NCBI GenBank assembly: GCA_045600865.1 | Contig: JAZRYS010000261.1 | Span: 7,150-71,149 of the forward strand | Source: Aphodosoma sp045600865 | GTDB taxonomy: Bacteria > Bacteroidota > Bacteroidia > Bacteroidales > Paludibacteraceae | Direction: 5' to 3' | DNA length: 64,000 bases | In this document: one piece after another, positions 52,399 to 60,917 of the stretch | How the letters are laid out: the number at the start of each line of letters is the position of its first letter | Position numbering within the stretch: the first letter of the stretch is position 1 | Notes under the pieces: model-generated | Told to the model about the DNA's origin: nothing | The model's input: only the letters and a program-made list of their open reading frames with translations | The model's database searches: none | Position numbers and translations under genes: made by a program

Positions 52399-52491
52399 TC
52401 CACCGTGACTTCAGCATGATTTCAACGTGATTTCAGCGTGCCTCCACCGCTCGGTGGACAAACGGTGGAGATCCAGTGGACAAGCGGTGGA
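52399..52491. repeat. 11-nt-period array (copy 3): five direct then four inverted hexamers
   Basis: TCCACC/TTCARC hexamers start at 52399, 52410, 52421, 52432 and 52443. The inverted form (GGTGGA, once AGTGGA) starts at 52453, 52464, 52475 and 52486. All steps are 11 nt except one of 10 at the switch, where TCCACCGCTCGGTGGA can form a hairpin. The architecture matches copies 1 and 2 although the hexamer differs. It ends 65 nt before the DUF6266-like gene. Confidence 0.75.
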
Positions 52492-52555
52492 GCATCACTG
52501 GTCCAACGACAGAATAATAATATTCATTTATCAACTCTTTAAACCCTAAAAAATC

Positions 52556-53401
52556 ATGGCACTATTAGAAGGATTCATCCAGAAACTCAGAGGTTCGGCA
52601 GGTGATTTCACCTTTCGGAAAGAGGAAGGTCGAACCATCGTGTCTGAAAAAGCTACTAAAGTAACAAATCCCAGAACCCCAGCACAGCAAAGATCCCGCA
52701 TGAAGTGGGCAAACATCGTGAAGATGTACAAAGGCATCATGCCGCTGCTTGACTGCGCATTCGAAAGCAAAGCTGCAGGTGTCAACGACTTCAACATGTT
52801 CGTCAGGATGAACATGCAGATGACACCAGTCTATCTAACCAAAAGCCAGGCAGCTGGCAATGCCTGCGTAGTTGCGCCATACGTGATAACCCAGGGGTCT
52901 CTCCCATCCATCATGGTTACAGGCACAGGCGCGAACGGTGTAACCGACATCAGCCTCGGACAGCTAGTGATTGACGACCAGACTACCGTTGCGCAGTTCG
53001 CAAATGCCATAGTAGAGAATAATACACACTACGACTACAACGACAGCATCTCTTTCCTGCGCATCGAGCAAAAAGTGAACGGTGCGACCAACCTTCCATA
53101 CGGTGTCTTCAAGGCATTCGACGTCGTTCTGAAAAAAGCTGACAACGCTTTGCTGCTTGCAGTCGTTCCTTCCGAAGGGTTTGCAACGGTTGACGGCAAA
53201 CTCGGACATCTAACATCAGACACTGGCGACTTCGCCTATGCCTGGGTTCATTCCCGCAAGTCGCATGACCAGGTTAAAGTCAGCAGCCAAACGCTCATCG
53301 ACAACAACTCGCTCCTGCCCCACTACACATCCGAAAAAGCATACCGTGAGGCTGCCGCAAGCTATGGCAGCGAGAAAAAGGCATTCCTTTCGCCAAAATA
53401 A
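52556..53401 (+). CDS. DUF6266-like protein
   Basis: The 281-residue protein has no signal peptide or membrane segment. The N-terminus (LRGSAGDFTFRKEEGRTIV, then NPRTPAQQRSRMKWANIV) matches the pattern of DUF6266 proteins of Bacteroidetes, in which a GxxGxxxFxxxxGxxxxR stretch is followed by an N/T-P-x-T-x-x-Q-x-x-x-R helix. The C-terminal half looks like a beta-sandwich. The function is unknown to me. The gene is isolated, preceded by array 3 and followed by the oppositely oriented defence genes. Confidence 0.6.
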   Translation: MALLEGFIQKLRGSAGDFTFRKEEGRTIVSEKATKVTNPRTPAQQRSRMKWANIVKMYKGIMPLLDCAFESKAAGVNDFNMFVRMNMQMTPVYLTKSQAAGNACVVAPYVITQGSLPSIMVTGTGANGVTDISLGQLVIDDQTTVAQFANAIVENNTHYDYNDSISFLRIEQKVNGATNLPYGVFKAFDVVLKKADNALLLAVVPSEGFATVDGKLGHLTSDTGDFAYAWVHSRKSHDQVKVSSQTLIDNNSLLPHYTSEKAYREAAASYGSEKKAFLSPK

Positions 53402-53431
53402 TCATGAAGTAAGCATCCTTTGATATACCTA

Positions 53432-53463
53432 TTGCAGCAGTTGTAGTATAGTTGTAACTTTGC
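53432..53463 (+). promoter_or_regulatory. Promoter-like site with no plus-strand gene
   Basis: TTG (53432-53434) and TAACTTTGC (53455-53463) are 20 nt apart, a good consensus match on the plus strand. It sits within a 9-bp inverted repeat (AGTTGTAGT 53439-53447, ACTACAACT 53482-53490). Transcription would run antisense into the ASCH gene. It may be the relic of a lost gene or a source of antisense RNA. Confidence 0.4.
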
Positions 53464-53530
53464 CTCCGCAATTTTGCAATAACTACAACTCCTAACTTCG
53501 TCAATGCGCCACATAGATCAAGCAACTGTG

Positions 53531-53941
53531 CTAATCCTCTTTTATAATACCATGTGAATCAGAAATATATAAAAATGACTGTGGCGCATGTTTTATTCCG
53601 ATATAAGACAAGGGTTTAGGTCCTTTCAATTTAAAGAACCTCTTAATCTTAATAGCATTTGCCTTCTCTTTCCCTCTAAAATAGGACATGAAAAAATCTT
53701 TCGTAACCCCTGAATGCTTGCCTGTTTGTTTCCAAATAGATTCAGGCGTGTCTGTAAGTACTTTGTCCACTTCAAGGATGGCGACAATTTTTTTTATTGG
53801 ACTAGTTGCATATACCACAATGCTTTGAATGTCAGAAGGAATAAATTTCCGAAACTCATAAAGTTTTTCTCCAGAGAATATCTTTTCTATATGGCAAGGA
53901 TGAATAGATAATATGATGGTTTTACTTTTCATTGAGTGCAA
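53531..53941 (-). CDS. ASCH/PUA-like domain protein
   Basis: The 136-residue protein (133 if started at the second ATG, 53932) is a single small beta-barrel domain. It opens with LSIHPCHIEKIFSGEKLYEFRK, matching the ASCH signature GxKxxEFRK, and continues with IVVYATSPIKKIVAILEV. ASCH folds bind RNA or modified nucleosides and some cleave RNA. It is the last of four overlapping genes; its start overlaps the PIN-GNAT gene by 20 nt (11 for the second ATG). It probably cooperates with that protein, whose C-terminus is also PUA-like. Confidence 0.75.
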   Translation of the reverse strand: MHSMKSKTIILSIHPCHIEKIFSGEKLYEFRKFIPSDIQSIVVYATSPIKKIVAILEVDKVLTDTPESIWKQTGKHSGVTKDFFMSYFRGKEKANAIKIKRFFKLKGPKPLSYIGIKHAPQSFLYISDSHGIIKED

Positions 53942-55385
53942 TATATTGTTCGTTACTTATTTTTCTAATACTTTGTATATTCCCCCTAATCCCAACAGAC
54001 TGGATTTTCCTCCATGATATTTCATAGTCAAGTGGAATGAATCTGAATAATATGATTAAGGTTTCCCGACTCAGAATTTTTTCCAAATCAGAATGAGTAT
54101 AAACCGTTCTCTTGGCAATCTTTGGAAATACTTCTTCAACTTTGTCGGATGTAAAAGCATCTTCCACAATGCCCATACACTGAATTGACTTTCTATCCGA
54201 ACTTCTGTAAAATAGCACGATATCTCCTTTTTTTAACGATTTTGTGTTGGAATGACACAGATATGCTTTTTTTATGGTATTTCCTTGACAAGAGCACAGG
54301 TTTTGGTCGCTTTCGAACAGAGATCCTTTCATACTACTGGAATCCGGGAATAGATCTTCGTGATATTGGGGTTGAATAGGAATGATGAATTTTTGAACTG
54401 TATCATTATCTTGAAAGAAAGGATAATATTTTATCAGCGATTCCAAACTACAAAGATTTGTTTCTTCCAATTTCATGGGCTTGATGTACACATCGTCATT
54501 CTGGTATTTTCCCAGAAAAGAAAAGCCGTATTCTTCACACAACCCGACAAGTGTTTTCTGCTCTTCTCCGTATGTATGCAGATAAACCCAGTCAATATCG
54601 TTTTTCACACAATAATCAAAAGCGATAAACAAAAGCCGTTCTCCCAATTTTTTGCCACGAGCGGAAAAATCCACTTTGAAGGTGCATAATTTCAGAATCT
54701 TCCCATTGACCATTTCGTCATTATCTGTAAGTTTTGCATCTTGCTCTTGTTTGTATATGCATATTGCAACAACATTGTTTTTATCATCCAGAATGCACCA
54801 GCATTTCCTTTGCCGCTCAGCACTTTTCTGGTACCAATCATCAAATACATCATAGGATTGGCGCAAAGAATTAAAGAAACTTTGACTTTTATCTATTTCG
54901 TACAGATAACGTTCCTGAACACCAGTGTAAGTATGCGCTATCGGTTTGTTGGAATAACGCTTTAAGAAAAGCAACATTTGTTCCAACCGATAAACTTTAT
55001 CTTGAATACCAATATGCGATGCCTTCTTATGTATTCCTTCGTCATTTGTAACAAGTACATTGACTGCCCCACGATACAAGGCAAACAGGATATTATTATC
55101 AACCCTGTCATTATCGTTGGACTCCTTTAATTCCAATCGCTCTCGCTCTTCGTCAGACAAAACAGGAGGATTCTCTATTTTAGAATATTGTTTGAGACGA
55201 GACAACACAATATCCTTTCTTTCCTTGTCTTTGTCCCGATTTATGTCCTCAATTTGCAAAGGATGAACATATAGACAATGCTGCTGTTCCGCAGCCAATC
55301 TCCTCAAATCGGCAAAAGAGGAATCCAGCATTCTGCCAGTGTCCTCCAAGGGAATGATGATATTGGTGTCTAAAAGGATGTTCAT
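53922..55385 (-). CDS. Three-domain PIN - GNAT - EVE/PUA-like protein
   Basis: The protein has 487 residues. Residues 1-135 look like a PIN ribonuclease domain: LLDTNIII with Asp6, Glu46 or Asp47, DNDRVDNN with Asp93/Asp96, and VTNDEGI with Asp115 provide the acidic set. Residues about 160-305 are a GNAT acetyltransferase with acetyl-CoA loop ARGKKLGERLL (242-252) and a closing LHTYGEEQKTLVGLCEEYGF. Residues about 330-487 resemble an EVE/PUA-like domain (LKKGDIVLFYRSSDRKS, then MGIVEDAF). PIN and GNAT domains are both toxin folds acting on tRNA or mRNA, and PUA-like domains read RNA. It overlaps the HNH gene by 4 nt and the ASCH gene by 20. Probably an RNA-targeting effector. Confidence 0.7.
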   Translation of the reverse strand: MNILLDTNIIIPLEDTGRMLDSSFADLRRLAAEQQHCLYVHPLQIEDINRDKDKERKDIVLSRLKQYSKIENPPVLSDEERERLELKESNDNDRVDNNILFALYRGAVNVLVTNDEGIHKKASHIGIQDKVYRLEQMLLFLKRYSNKPIAHTYTGVQERYLYEIDKSQSFFNSLRQSYDVFDDWYQKSAERQRKCWCILDDKNNVVAICIYKQEQDAKLTDNDEMVNGKILKLCTFKVDFSARGKKLGERLLFIAFDYCVKNDIDWVYLHTYGEEQKTLVGLCEEYGFSFLGKYQNDDVYIKPMKLEETNLCSLESLIKYYPFFQDNDTVQKFIIPIQPQYHEDLFPDSSSMKGSLFESDQNLCSCQGNTIKKAYLCHSNTKSLKKGDIVLFYRSSDRKSIQCMGIVEDAFTSDKVEEVFPKIAKRTVYTHSDLEKILSRETLIILFRFIPLDYEISWRKIQSVGIRGNIQSIRKISNEQYIALNEK

Positions 55386-56281
55386 TTAATATATTCGTTG
55401 GACTGCTTTATTAATAATGGATTCAAATCTGAAAGCCCAATTATTAGTCGTTTCTCATTTTTATCTTCTAAAGGGGAACGCCCACCATTTAATTCCAACC
55501 AACTCTTGTATCCTGATATATCTGAGTCTGAAATACATATTGCATACTCAATTCCTGAAATTGCAACGACAAAATATATCTCAGTTTCAACATTTCCGCC
55601 AGAATGTCTTGTGTATTCTTTTGGAAACAACATCATTTCATGAAGAATCTCATAATATTTTTCATCCTTTTCGTCATACACACAACAACCCTCAGAGCAA
55701 ATCCTACGTTGATTATATTGCCAAAAATTGCCTTTCCCATATCGGGCATATTCTCGCAAATTCTTTAAAATATCTGTTTCTTTTCCCAACAATTCTTGAA
55801 CACACAAATCATAATTCGGTTCTCCCATATTGTACAAAAAATATTCGTATGCACATTTTGCTAAAAAACGAGATACTATATTATTTGGATATTCTGGTTC
55901 CGGAATATATGGGGCAATCATGGTATGAATACCTTTCTCCTTTATTGTCTCATGGAGTATCTCGTCATCGAATGAACATATAATTCCTTTGTCCGTTGTT
56001 TGCATAGTAACCTCAGCGCTCTTCAAAGCACCAGGGAATGCCATCTGTTGTTTAACCAGTTTTCCTTTCTTCGTCAAAATTTCATTTCCATGTCTTAACG
56101 AAACAAAATATGGTTGAGACAACAAACATTTTTCAATTTTTATCGCAAAATAATGGTTGCACTCGTCACACACATACCCTTTTGGCAAATAATGTTGTTC
56201 GTTCCCTAACGACTCGGGAATAATGTGTTCAACACTTTTTGAGGAAGAAGAGTCTTTATGGCAAAATATGCAAATCATCAT
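55382..56281 (-). CDS. HNH endonuclease-like protein
   Basis: The 299-residue protein has an N-terminal treble-clef HNH domain: CIFCHKD (Cys4, Cys7), VEHIIPESLGN with His19, and VCDECNHYFAIK with the second Cys pair and Asn. The remaining ~230 residues are unrecognised, with two more Cys in ICSEGCCVY. HNH proteins nick or cut DNA and many are defence nucleases. Four-nt overlaps with the genes on both sides indicate a coupled operon. There is no signal peptide or membrane segment, so it acts in the cytoplasm. Confidence 0.75.
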   Translation of the reverse strand: MMICIFCHKDSSSSKSVEHIIPESLGNEQHYLPKGYVCDECNHYFAIKIEKCLLSQPYFVSLRHGNEILTKKGKLVKQQMAFPGALKSAEVTMQTTDKGIICSFDDEILHETIKEKGIHTMIAPYIPEPEYPNNIVSRFLAKCAYEYFLYNMGEPNYDLCVQELLGKETDILKNLREYARYGKGNFWQYNQRRICSEGCCVYDEKDEKYYEILHEMMLFPKEYTRHSGGNVETEIYFVVAISGIEYAICISDSDISGYKSWLELNGGRSPLEDKNEKRLIIGLSDLNPLLIKQSNEYIK

Positions 56282-56631
56282 TCACCTCCTTTCTTAATCT
56301 CCATTTCCACTATTATTTTTGCTTCGTTCAACGACTGTTCGCCATCCGCTTTTAAGACGAAGCCGTTCCTTATTTTTGCGGAAATGGTTTCTTGGATTGC
56401 CTTTTGCTGTTTAGAAATAATTACTTGTTCCATTTCCGATGGTTTCAATTGCTGTATGATATCACCCTCAATGTGCTTTACAGCGGTTTTCTTTAGATAT
56501 TCGGACACACGAAGCCCATCCACGTCCTGAAGTCCTATTGCAGCACGCCAAGCCGAAACACTCTCCCGCTTATGTAGTTCTACCACCTGCTCGTAAGTTT
56601 CAAAGTCAATATTTTTCAGTTCTTCGTTCAT
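56278..56631 (-). CDS. Small protein with Fic-antitoxin (VbhA)-like N-terminus
   Basis: The 117-residue protein is mainly helical. AWRAAIGLQDVDGLRVSEYL followed by AVKHIEGDI resembles the antitoxin-like segment found before or within Bacteroidetes Fic proteins (AIGLQxVDGLxPSxYL, then IEGxI). The C-terminal half (SKQQKAIQETISAKIRNG and on) is not recognised. No Fic domain (HPFxxGNG) occurs anywhere in the window, so the partner is either absent or one of the overlapping genes. It is the first gene of the HNH/PIN-GNAT/ASCH cluster and overlaps HNH by ATGA. It could be the immunity or sensor part. Confidence 0.5.
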   Translation of the reverse strand: MNEELKNIDFETYEQVVELHKRESVSAWRAAIGLQDVDGLRVSEYLKKTAVKHIEGDIIQQLKPSEMEQVIISKQQKAIQETISAKIRNGFVLKADGEQSLNEAKIIVEMEIKKGGE

Positions 56632-56694
56632 TGTGCGTATACTATTCTTTTATTTTACACATCTAGATGCTTATCCACTACGTGCACTTCTTGC
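56632..56694 (-). other. Gap between the restriction system and the four-gene cluster
   Basis: Only 63 nt with no TAnnTTTGC element or hairpin on the minus strand, so the four-gene cluster may be transcribed from the restriction-modification operon. Confidence 0.5.
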
Positions 56695-58023
56695 TTAGGG
56701 TGCTACGAATCTATCAATAACAAAACGATCATCGTCAATACACCTCAAGAAACGTTTGCTAATTGAGTACTTGTCATTTCGAGGTTGCCCATTGCTGTTT
56801 ACCCCTTGACGCATAGTACCGAAATAAATATCTTTCGTAAGAGGATTCAATTCGACAATAACCATTTCTTTGAAAGTGATTGAATATGGTGTTTGGGGAG
56901 CATCCCTCAAATCAAAAGGTTTTCCTCTTCGCCATTCTCCAATACTACGGATATAGTTATTTCTCCATTCGACCATTTCGTAATCATTGGTATCACCTTT
57001 CCTCTTGTCATGGATGTAGAATACAAACCACATTCTTCCATAGCGTTCTAGGGCATCATCTACTCGTGGAATATCATTTAAATATGTATTATCGTCACCT
57101 TCTGAAACCGCCTTAAGATCACCTATGAAGTGGTAATCAACATGAGGATATGCCAAATCTAAACCAAAAGGATGATACTCTTCCCTTACATTAGCATCTT
57201 CAGTAGTGGCAACATAATGAATATAAGGTGATGGACTATCATGCAAATATTCACTATATATTGCTTCAACCAACCATCCGTTCCACTTATTTTGTTTCCA
57301 CTGGTTGAAACCACATACAGGAATAAGTTCTCTCATATAAGAAATTGCTTGATTAGCTAGAATCTCACGATTCCAAGGTACTTTAGTTGTGTTGATGTTA
57401 TTGATGACTTCAAGGATTGGATTTCTTGAAGCTATTGCATTATCAAAAAATGCTTTAAGAAACGTATTGCTAACGGCACCAACAATATTCCCATTCTTGT
57501 CTGTTTTTTGATAATACCTACCGATATTTCCATTTTCATAACCTTGGTACAAATCGTTGAGGAAAATATGACACGAATAATTGGAAGGCTTGCCTTCTTG
57601 CGTGCACATCGTTTTTTCCACATGTTTGAAAACGTATGATTTAGGCTCGAAAAATGCCCATATATTGATGTTTCTATAAGAGTATAATCCAAGCCACAAC
57701 ACTTTACCTCTGCGAGAATACTTATTATAAAAGTCTCTCCATCGGAAATTGTATTGAATTCTTTTTAAATCTTTAGGGTGGTCACCTTCCTGGCCTCCCA
57801 TAAAAGTTAAATTCGCAACCTTTATATAAATGTGTTGATTACCAACTGTTACATAATGTCCAACTACAGACGTTCTACCTCTTTCTATAACCTCAAAAGA
57901 ATCTCCAAGATTTTCAGTAAGAAGAGAACTCATATACTCCCCAGTTACTTTTGAGTCTGGAGAATATTCTGTATGCAACCTACCTTCACAAATGAATATT
58001 TGTTGTGGAATTACATTTGCCAT
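56695..58023 (-). CDS. Restriction endonuclease subunit R2 (PD-(D/E)XK-like)
   Basis: The 442-residue protein is homologous to the product at 59673-60917. Both contain QW[KR]Q-x2-W-x-GW-x2-E (here 241-253), then an Asp (289), then GDLKA (Asp302, Lys304): an E-x35-D-x12-D-x-K arrangement that fits a PD-(D/E)XK nuclease site. The C-terminal halves also align (WFVFYIHD, then a motif like KRFLRC). It lies 3 nt after the M2 methyltransferase gene. Having a complete active site, it probably cuts one strand of an asymmetric site while R1 cuts the other. The recognition sequence is unknown. Confidence 0.75.
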   Translation of the reverse strand: MANVIPQQIFICEGRLHTEYSPDSKVTGEYMSSLLTENLGDSFEVIERGRTSVVGHYVTVGNQHIYIKVANLTFMGGQEGDHPKDLKRIQYNFRWRDFYNKYSRRGKVLWLGLYSYRNINIWAFFEPKSYVFKHVEKTMCTQEGKPSNYSCHIFLNDLYQGYENGNIGRYYQKTDKNGNIVGAVSNTFLKAFFDNAIASRNPILEVINNINTTKVPWNREILANQAISYMRELIPVCGFNQWKQNKWNGWLVEAIYSEYLHDSPSPYIHYVATTEDANVREEYHPFGLDLAYPHVDYHFIGDLKAVSEGDDNTYLNDIPRVDDALERYGRMWFVFYIHDKRKGDTNDYEMVEWRNNYIRSIGEWRRGKPFDLRDAPQTPYSITFKEMVIVELNPLTKDIYFGTMRQGVNSNGQPRNDKYSISKRFLRCIDDDRFVIDRFVAP

Positions 58024-58026
58024 AAT

Positions 58027-59673
58027 TCAGAATGTTGCAATATAAACTTTTTGAATACTGCATTCAGGATTTGCGTTAAGCCATGAAGCAACACCTTGTT
58101 CAAGCGCATTAATCTTATCTTCAGAAGTCCCGCCTTCTCCATTAATTGGAGGCATAACCACGATACATACATCATTTTTTGCAAGTTTATCTAATGCTGC
58201 ACAAACTATAGCACTATACTCATTTAATCGAGGCATCGGGTGCTCTTCGGTATTATACCTATAGAGTTCAACCTGCACATTTTTAGGCTTATTCTTTTCA
58301 AGATCTCGATACGATGCATCAGATGCAGTAAATCCACCATGCACGAAAGCAGCAACACCATCAGCTCCAAACAATTGAGGTTCAAATGCATTACCCTTCG
58401 CAAATCGAATCTTCTCATGTAATCTTGACTTACGGTCTCTAATCTTTCGTATGTTGCTTGCTGCGGTACTCGTCCAGATTACACCTGGTAACTCTGGCTC
58501 CTTGCCAAACATATATTGTGCGAAATACTTCACCAAACCGACATTGACGGCATTACCAAATTGTTTGTAAGCTTGTGCCTGCTTATCGTCTGGCTGGAAG
58601 TTCTCTGGGAAACTTTGCAATCTCGCACACTCTCTTGGAGTAAGGAAACGTCTGCGAGAACCCACTATTGAAGTCTGAACGATGGCAACGAGTGCAGGGA
58701 AATATGAATTTACTTTTACACGAATACCAGAAGGACGCAACTGGAAGATTTGATTCCAGATGTCAGGATGCTTTGTCTGTCCTGCTTGCCACTCCAATTT
58801 TGCCTTGGCTCCAAAAAACAGAGGATTCTGCTGTGCTCGTGCCAACCACTCATCAATGAATTCACGGTTGTTTACGTACAACTCATTATTCTTCAAAATA
58901 AAATTTTGCTTCCATGCTGGGTATTGATTCAAATCTTCTTTAGAATCAAGGTCGCAAAGACGATCTGACCATACAGGGAATCCCGGAAGTTTTGCAACCT
59001 TAATATTCTGAAGAAACTCATTCCACAGATCAATAAGATTCTCCATGTCGGGAGAGATACGATATTCTCCTACGTTTGGAATCTCATTATCATCCTGAAG
59101 TATGTTTTCAATCGAACACGTAGGAAGTTTCTTTTTGTTGAACTCAAAAGGACGAATCTCGCCAATGTCTTTACGAACACACATAATGTAAACACGCTCT
59201 CGATGCTGAGGGATGCCAACATAGTGAGGGCTGAAAATTAGAGGTTCAGGGAGAAGATTATAACCTAGTTCCTCCAGTTTGTCATGAATCACTCTCCATG
59301 TATTACCATGATCATGGCTAGCAAGGTTACGTACATTCTCGAGGAGAGCATACTTTGGCTGATGGTACTCAAGAATACGGCAAATATCAAAGAAAAGTGT
59401 ACCCTTTGTCTCATCACCAAAACCAAGTCTTTTACCTGCTTTTGAGAATGCTTGACAAGGAAAGCCTCCACATAGCACGTCATGAGCAGGAATATCCGCT
59501 GCATCAATCTTTGTAATATCTCCTGCTGGAGCGATACCATAGTTCGCCTCATAAGTCTTGCGGCAATCTTCATCTATATCACTAGCAAAGACACACGTGC
59601 CACCAAGAGATTCCATCGCTTGATGGAAGCCGCCTATGCCACAGAATAAGTCAATAAATCTAAAAGGTTCCAT
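58027..59673 (-). CDS. DNA cytosine-C5 methyltransferase M2 with C-terminal extension
   Basis: The 548-residue protein has all core m5C motifs: I (DLFCGIGGFHQAM), IV (GGFPCQAFSKAG with catalytic Cys), VI (ENVRNL), VIII (QHRERVY), IX (RECARLQSFP) and X (QFGNAVNVGLV). Residues about 375-548 are an extra domain with FVHGGF and a final VVMPPINGEGG, then ASWLNANPECSIQKVYIATF, whose order of strands and closing helix recall a macro domain; this is tentative. It would protect one strand of the host site. The start codon overlaps the R1 stop by 1 nt. Confidence 0.9.
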   Translation of the reverse strand: MEPFRFIDLFCGIGGFHQAMESLGGTCVFASDIDEDCRKTYEANYGIAPAGDITKIDAADIPAHDVLCGGFPCQAFSKAGKRLGFGDETKGTLFFDICRILEYHQPKYALLENVRNLASHDHGNTWRVIHDKLEELGYNLLPEPLIFSPHYVGIPQHRERVYIMCVRKDIGEIRPFEFNKKKLPTCSIENILQDDNEIPNVGEYRISPDMENLIDLWNEFLQNIKVAKLPGFPVWSDRLCDLDSKEDLNQYPAWKQNFILKNNELYVNNREFIDEWLARAQQNPLFFGAKAKLEWQAGQTKHPDIWNQIFQLRPSGIRVKVNSYFPALVAIVQTSIVGSRRRFLTPRECARLQSFPENFQPDDKQAQAYKQFGNAVNVGLVKYFAQYMFGKEPELPGVIWTSTAASNIRKIRDRKSRLHEKIRFAKGNAFEPQLFGADGVAAFVHGGFTASDASYRDLEKNKPKNVQVELYRYNTEEHPMPRLNEYSAIVCAALDKLAKNDVCIVVMPPINGEGGTSEDKINALEQGVASWLNANPECSIQKVYIATF

Positions 59674-60917
59674 TATTGATTATAAGTATAGCGGAAAACA
59701 ACAAAGTTATCATTCTCCAGCACTTTCTTGTTAATATTGAATTTCGGTTTTCTCGCATTTCCATCAGGCTGGCGACCTTGATTAAAGTCCGTTAATGCCT
59801 CACGGAAATTTACACGATTAAGTTCGATAATGGACATTTTCATGAACTTAACCGAGTTTTTCATTCGCTCATGATAAGACATTTCATCTTTATCGTATGA
59901 AGGATCGACACTTTTAATGTAGCGATTTCTTGCTTTTGTCGCCTCATAGTTAGTTGCCTCACTATCCTTTAGAGTCTCATGTTCATAAATAACATACCAG
60001 AATTTATCGAATTGATAAATACACTCGATAAGATTCTCTTGATCATTACCCGGAGTTTCTTTTTTCTTGATGTCACTAGCCTTTAAGTCACCATAGAAAT
60101 CTTCTTCATCAAAGCGAATATCAAAATCTAAATCGCCTTCACGCTTCAGAGAACTACCAACATAGCGCATTTGATTAGTGACATTATTATCAATGATAAA
60201 CTTGTTGAATTTGTATTCCAAAAACCAACCTGCCCATTCGGTTTGTCTCCATTGATGCCATTCATTTTTGTGCATTTCCTTGATAACGTCAAGAGCTTTG
60301 AGCCATTGCCCAAATGAGAAGCCACAATTGAATTTGCGGAACAAATCGAAAAGTGAGTTTGTCTCTGAGATATTTCCTGTAATGTAATCGCGGAACTTAT
60401 CTCTACGTATTGCAGAGATGCTATTACCAAAGTTATCTTCTTTTGTAAAAACGCCATAAGTCATAGCCTGAAACAGGTCATTCGTATAGACGTGTGCAGA
60501 TGAATTATGACCTTTCTTGGCTAAATAAGTGTCCTTCTTAAAGTCCACAAATATGACATTATCACCATGATGCTCGTCACCATAATGATATACGCCAATA
60601 TAACGAATATCTATATTGGGGTTCTGCATATTTATCGCATTTGTATATTCATTAAACCAAAGTGGCAACTGCACTCTCTTCTTGAAAATCGGATGTGGAT
60701 TACCCAAATAAGTACAATTCCTAACGAGAAAGTGATATACCTTACCGCCATCTATGTACTCCAGTACCCACTTACGAGGTGGGACTGTAAGAATCCTACA
60801 TTTATTCTTGCCAAGCGCATTTATTAAACAGGTTTGAAGCTGCTTGTCCGATAAAGGCTGATCCTGGGCAACGACAAGACTCTTGTCAAGAGTTATCTGT
60901 TCGCTATCAACGTTCAT
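59673..60917 (-). CDS. Restriction endonuclease subunit R1 (PD-(D/E)XK-like)
   Basis: The 414-residue protein is a diverged paralogue of R2. The shared core is QWRQTEWAGWFLE (222-234), Asp264, and GDLKA (Asp277, Lys279), with the same 13-residue distance from the LD pair to the Gly of GDLK as in R2. Near its end IIELNR and INKKVLENDNFVV match the R2 pattern. N-terminal halves differ, as expected if each subunit reads its own half-site. It overlaps M1 by 4 nt at its start and M2 by 1 nt at its end. Confidence 0.75.
   Translation of the reverse strand: MNVDSEQITLDKSLVVAQDQPLSDKQLQTCLINALGKNKCRILTVPPRKWVLEYIDGGKVYHFLVRNCTYLGNPHPIFKKRVQLPLWFNEYTNAINMQNPNIDIRYIGVYHYGDEHHGDNVIFVDFKKDTYLAKKGHNSSAHVYTNDLFQAMTYGVFTKEDNFGNSISAIRRDKFRDYITGNISETNSLFDLFRKFNCGFSFGQWLKALDVIKEMHKNEWHQWRQTEWAGWFLEYKFNKFIIDNNVTNQMRYVGSSLKREGDLDFDIRFDEEDFYGDLKASDIKKKETPGNDQENLIECIYQFDKFWYVIYEHETLKDSEATNYEATKARNRYIKSVDPSYDKDEMSYHERMKNSVKFMKMSIIELNRVNFREALTDFNQGRQPDGNARKPKFNINKKVLENDNFVVFRYTYNQ

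Noticed and set aside
53531..56631. A classical Fic/VbhA toxin-antitoxin pair
   Set aside because: No Fic motif (HPFxxGNG) was found in any frame next to the antitoxin-like gene.
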